A stretch of DNA of 7,108 nt. It comes from Spirochaetaceae bacterium. GTDB taxonomy: Bacteria; Spirochaetota; Spirochaetia; Treponematales; Breznakiellaceae. The translations under genes were made by a program, and so were the position numbers. Below the pieces are notes generated by a model, which saw nothing but the letters and a program-made list of their open reading frames with translations, did no database searches and was not told the origin of the DNA. Location of the stretch: positions 1 through 7,108 of the forward strand of contig JAISCO010000391.1 of assembly GCA_031265535.1 (NCBI GenBank), written 5' to 3'. Positions 5,903 to 7,108 of the stretch are shown piece after piece. Every line of letters begins with the position of its first letter. The first letter of the stretch is position 1.

Positions 5903-6715
5903 TTACACCGCCTTCTCCGCCGTCCAGGCGCGTGTCGTATATTGAATTTTAAAACTAGCCGGCAATGCCTTTCGCATCTCTAGTGTAATCTTACCAAAAA
6001 GCTCCTGCCCGTCTTTTGTATCCAAGTCCCAGTATTTGTTTTTAACGCTCTGCCAAGCCAGAATATATTCATCAATAGTCCGGTCTACATCAAAGTCAAG
6101 CTCTATAAAACAAATATTTCTGAACAGCGCGGAATGTTCCTTAAGGAAGGGACGCTGATCTTCACGCCGCACGCCGCGGTCATAGTCCGGGACAAATTGT
6201 TCAATTATGTCCTCCGCCGTTTTCTGTATCGGGTCCGAAAGGTTGCGATGATTCCACATACAGGTAAAATATGCGGGTTTGGGGGGGGGGGGGGTGATTC
6301 TATACGATTCTTTTAACCCAAGCTCACGGTCAATCACATTAAAACTGCTGCCAAAAGTTACCCAGTTATACTTGTTCGATTCCAAACCTGTCTCCGTGCC
6401 GGTCCCCGCCGCCCATTTTACATTGTATGATCTTGTAGTCGCGATTCCGATTTCACGCATAGCGTCATTTGGTTCGACTGCTGTAACATCGAATCCGCGT
6501 TCAAGCAGCATCGTTGTTAAATTGCCCGTGCCAGCGCCTATGTCCGCAACTTTAAAACCGGCCGTTTTTTTAGCTCCGGTATATTCTACAAGCATATCTA
6601 TCACTTTGGGAGCGTAGTTTGGCCTGTACCGATAGAATTCCGCGTGTTTTGAATAATCCCACGACGGCCCGCTTGCCGCCGGAGTCTTGTCCATCGTTTC
6701 AATTCTCTTTACCAT
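5903..6715 (-). CDS. SAM-dependent methyltransferase, phase-variable candidate (Cj1419/Cj1420-like)
   Basis: A 270-residue class I (Rossmann) methyltransferase. Motif I is VADIGAGTGNLT (56-67). The ribose-binding acidic residue is E81 in AVEPN (79-83). Further family blocks are ETGLE (108-112) and MWNHRNLS (153-160). It is a paralogue of the next gene, with which it shares VEPN-AMRE-GI, ETGLE, SSF, WN-RN and a C-terminal R-WTA. Where the paralogue has SSFHW, this protein has SSFNV (123-127). Residues 141-145 (TPPPP) come from a run of 14 C, which is in frame here. The chosen ATG overlaps the cysC stop by 17 bases and is preceded by AGAGG and AGGAA on the coding strand. Met8 (ATG at 6694) is an alternative start with a weaker GAGA. 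The likely role is methylating the phosphoramidate donor or a related intermediate in the cytoplasm; the acceptor is inferred from context only. Confidence 0.85.
   Translation of the reverse strand: MVKRIETMDKTPAASGPSWDYSKHAEFYRYRPNYAPKVIDMLVEYTGAKKTAGFKVADIGAGTGNLTTMLLERGFDVTAVEPNDAMREIGIATTRSYNVKWAAGTGTETGLESNKYNWVTFGSSFNVIDRELGLKESYRITPPPPKPAYFTCMWNHRNLSDPIQKTAEDIIEQFVPDYDRGVRREDQRPFLKEHSALFRNICFIELDFDVDRTIDEYILAWQSVKNKYWDLDTKDGQELFGKITLEMRKALPASFKIQYTTRAWTAEKAV
6281..6294. repeat. Homopolymer of 14 G (+) / 14 C (coding strand), candidate contingency tract
   Basis: Fourteen uninterrupted G on the plus strand lie inside the first methyltransferase. It is much the longest G or C homopolymer in the window. 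Other long runs are A/T of about 8-9. With 14 C the reading frame continues to the normal C-terminus (ON). With 15 C translation would stop at 6201-6203, and with 13 C at 6205-6207, both giving a protein of about 170 residues without its C-terminal third. In C. jejuni, G tracts in the MeOPN genes (including Cj1420, Cj1421 and Cj1422) are known to cause phase variation. The exact length may vary between cells and is prone to sequencing error. Confidence 0.93.
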
Positions 6716-7108
6716 AAATTCCTAACCTCTCTATAATTTTATTCACCGTAACGTCAGGCGTTCCGGTACTGGTTATTTTAATTACATAATCATCATGACA
6801 TGGTTCATCAATGCTTTGATCAAGCCCTGAAACATTAATGCCGAGGGAATACAAATCTTTTTTATTCCGTCTTTTAAGTTCTTCCATCGAAACATCAAGA
6901 TAAACTATAAGCGGATCGTCAAAACTATTGTAAATAAAATCATGTATTTCCTTATATAATGACATGGTCGCGCAGACAACATTCAAATCCTGATCGCAAA
7001 GATATTTACACATTTTAACGATGCGCCGCGCGTTCTTTATCCTGTCTTCAACGCTATAGCCTAGATCATTGTCAAAAATATCTCTAAAATCATCGCCGTC
7101 TATCATTA
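6699..7108 (-). CDS. cysC: CysC-like kinase, probable cytidine diphosphoramidate 3'-kinase (N-terminus beyond window)
   Basis: Partial: the frame runs off the right edge, and the first Met inside the window (7106) is internal. The visible 135 residues follow the APS-kinase order: a DGD-FR segment (residues 3-8 from that Met), LGYSVEDR (15-22) with a following N-ARR, a beta strand then MSLYK (48-52), and the lid-type segment ending KKDLY (82-86). The P-loop should lie in the missing 30-40 residues. Classical APS kinases have S-P-Y/F-R and D-KGLY at the last two places, so both differ here. The gene is followed by the full MeOPN donor pathway, and the Campylobacter homologue Cj1415 phosphorylates the 3'-OH of cytidine diphosphoramidate rather than APS. 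I infer the same role from context. No ATP sulfurylase or sulfotransferase is in view. The stop overlaps the next gene by 17 bases. The CysC family is near certain; the substrate is inferred. Confidence 0.85.
   Translation of the reverse strand, partial: MIDGDDFRDIFDNDLGYSVEDRIKNARRIVKMCKYLCDQDLNVVCATMSLYKEIHDFIYNSFDDPLIVYLDVSMEELKRRNKKDLYSLGINVSGLDQSIDEPCHDDYVIKITSTGTPDVTVNKIIERLGIYGKEN

Noticed and set aside
1354..7108. Sulfate activation operon (cysC plus cysQ)
   Set aside because: No ATP sulfurylase, PAPS reductase or sulfotransferase in view, and the glutamine-kinase, hydrolase and cytidylyltransferase set has no place in sulfate assimilation.

Overview
The window holds one leftward (minus-strand) operon of seven tightly packed genes, from the right edge to about position 648. 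A gene-poor stretch of about 550 bases follows, and then the broken start of another leftward gene at the left edge. The gene set matches the pathway that makes the activated donor for O-methyl phosphoramidate (MeOPN), the capsule modification worked out in Campylobacter jejuni (Cj1415-Cj1420). It also contains a CysQ-type 3'-nucleotidase, which I do not recall as part of the Campylobacter locus.

In transcription order the genes are: a CysC-like kinase (cut by the right edge); two paralogous SAM-dependent methyltransferases; a PEP-synthase-like glutamine kinase; a class I glutamine-amidotransferase-fold hydrolase; CysQ; and a small nucleotidyltransferase. By analogy with the Campylobacter enzymes, glutamine kinase makes N-phosphoglutamine, the nucleotidyltransferase converts it with CTP to CDP-glutamine, and the hydrolase releases glutamate and cytidine diphosphoramidate. 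The CysC homologue then phosphorylates the 3'-OH. The methyltransferases supply the methyl group. CysQ would remove the 3'-phosphate from the cytidine 3',5'-bisphosphate left after group transfer. No MeOPN transferase or sugar gene lies in the window; these may lie to the right.

The first methyltransferase contains a 14-base C tract on its coding strand, a strong candidate for phase variation. It is in frame (ON) in this sequence. A hairpin that would hide the ribosome-binding site of the second methyltransferase lies just after it, so the switch could spread to the second gene.

Bases 102-647 contain no convincing gene. They hold several short inverted and direct repeats in a GC-rich patch and a weak leftward promoter. 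At 1-101 an AGGAGGG ribosome-binding site and ATG are followed by nine A residues, after which the open frame is shifted by one base. This is probably the start of a frameshifted gene, possibly a transposase.

The organism is probably a Gram-negative, capsulated or LPS-bearing, host-associated bacterium, inferred from MeOPN biology and the contingency tract. Base composition is moderate by eye, with many GC-rich codons (ccg, gcg, cgc), which does not fit AT-rich Campylobacter jejuni. I cannot name the taxon.
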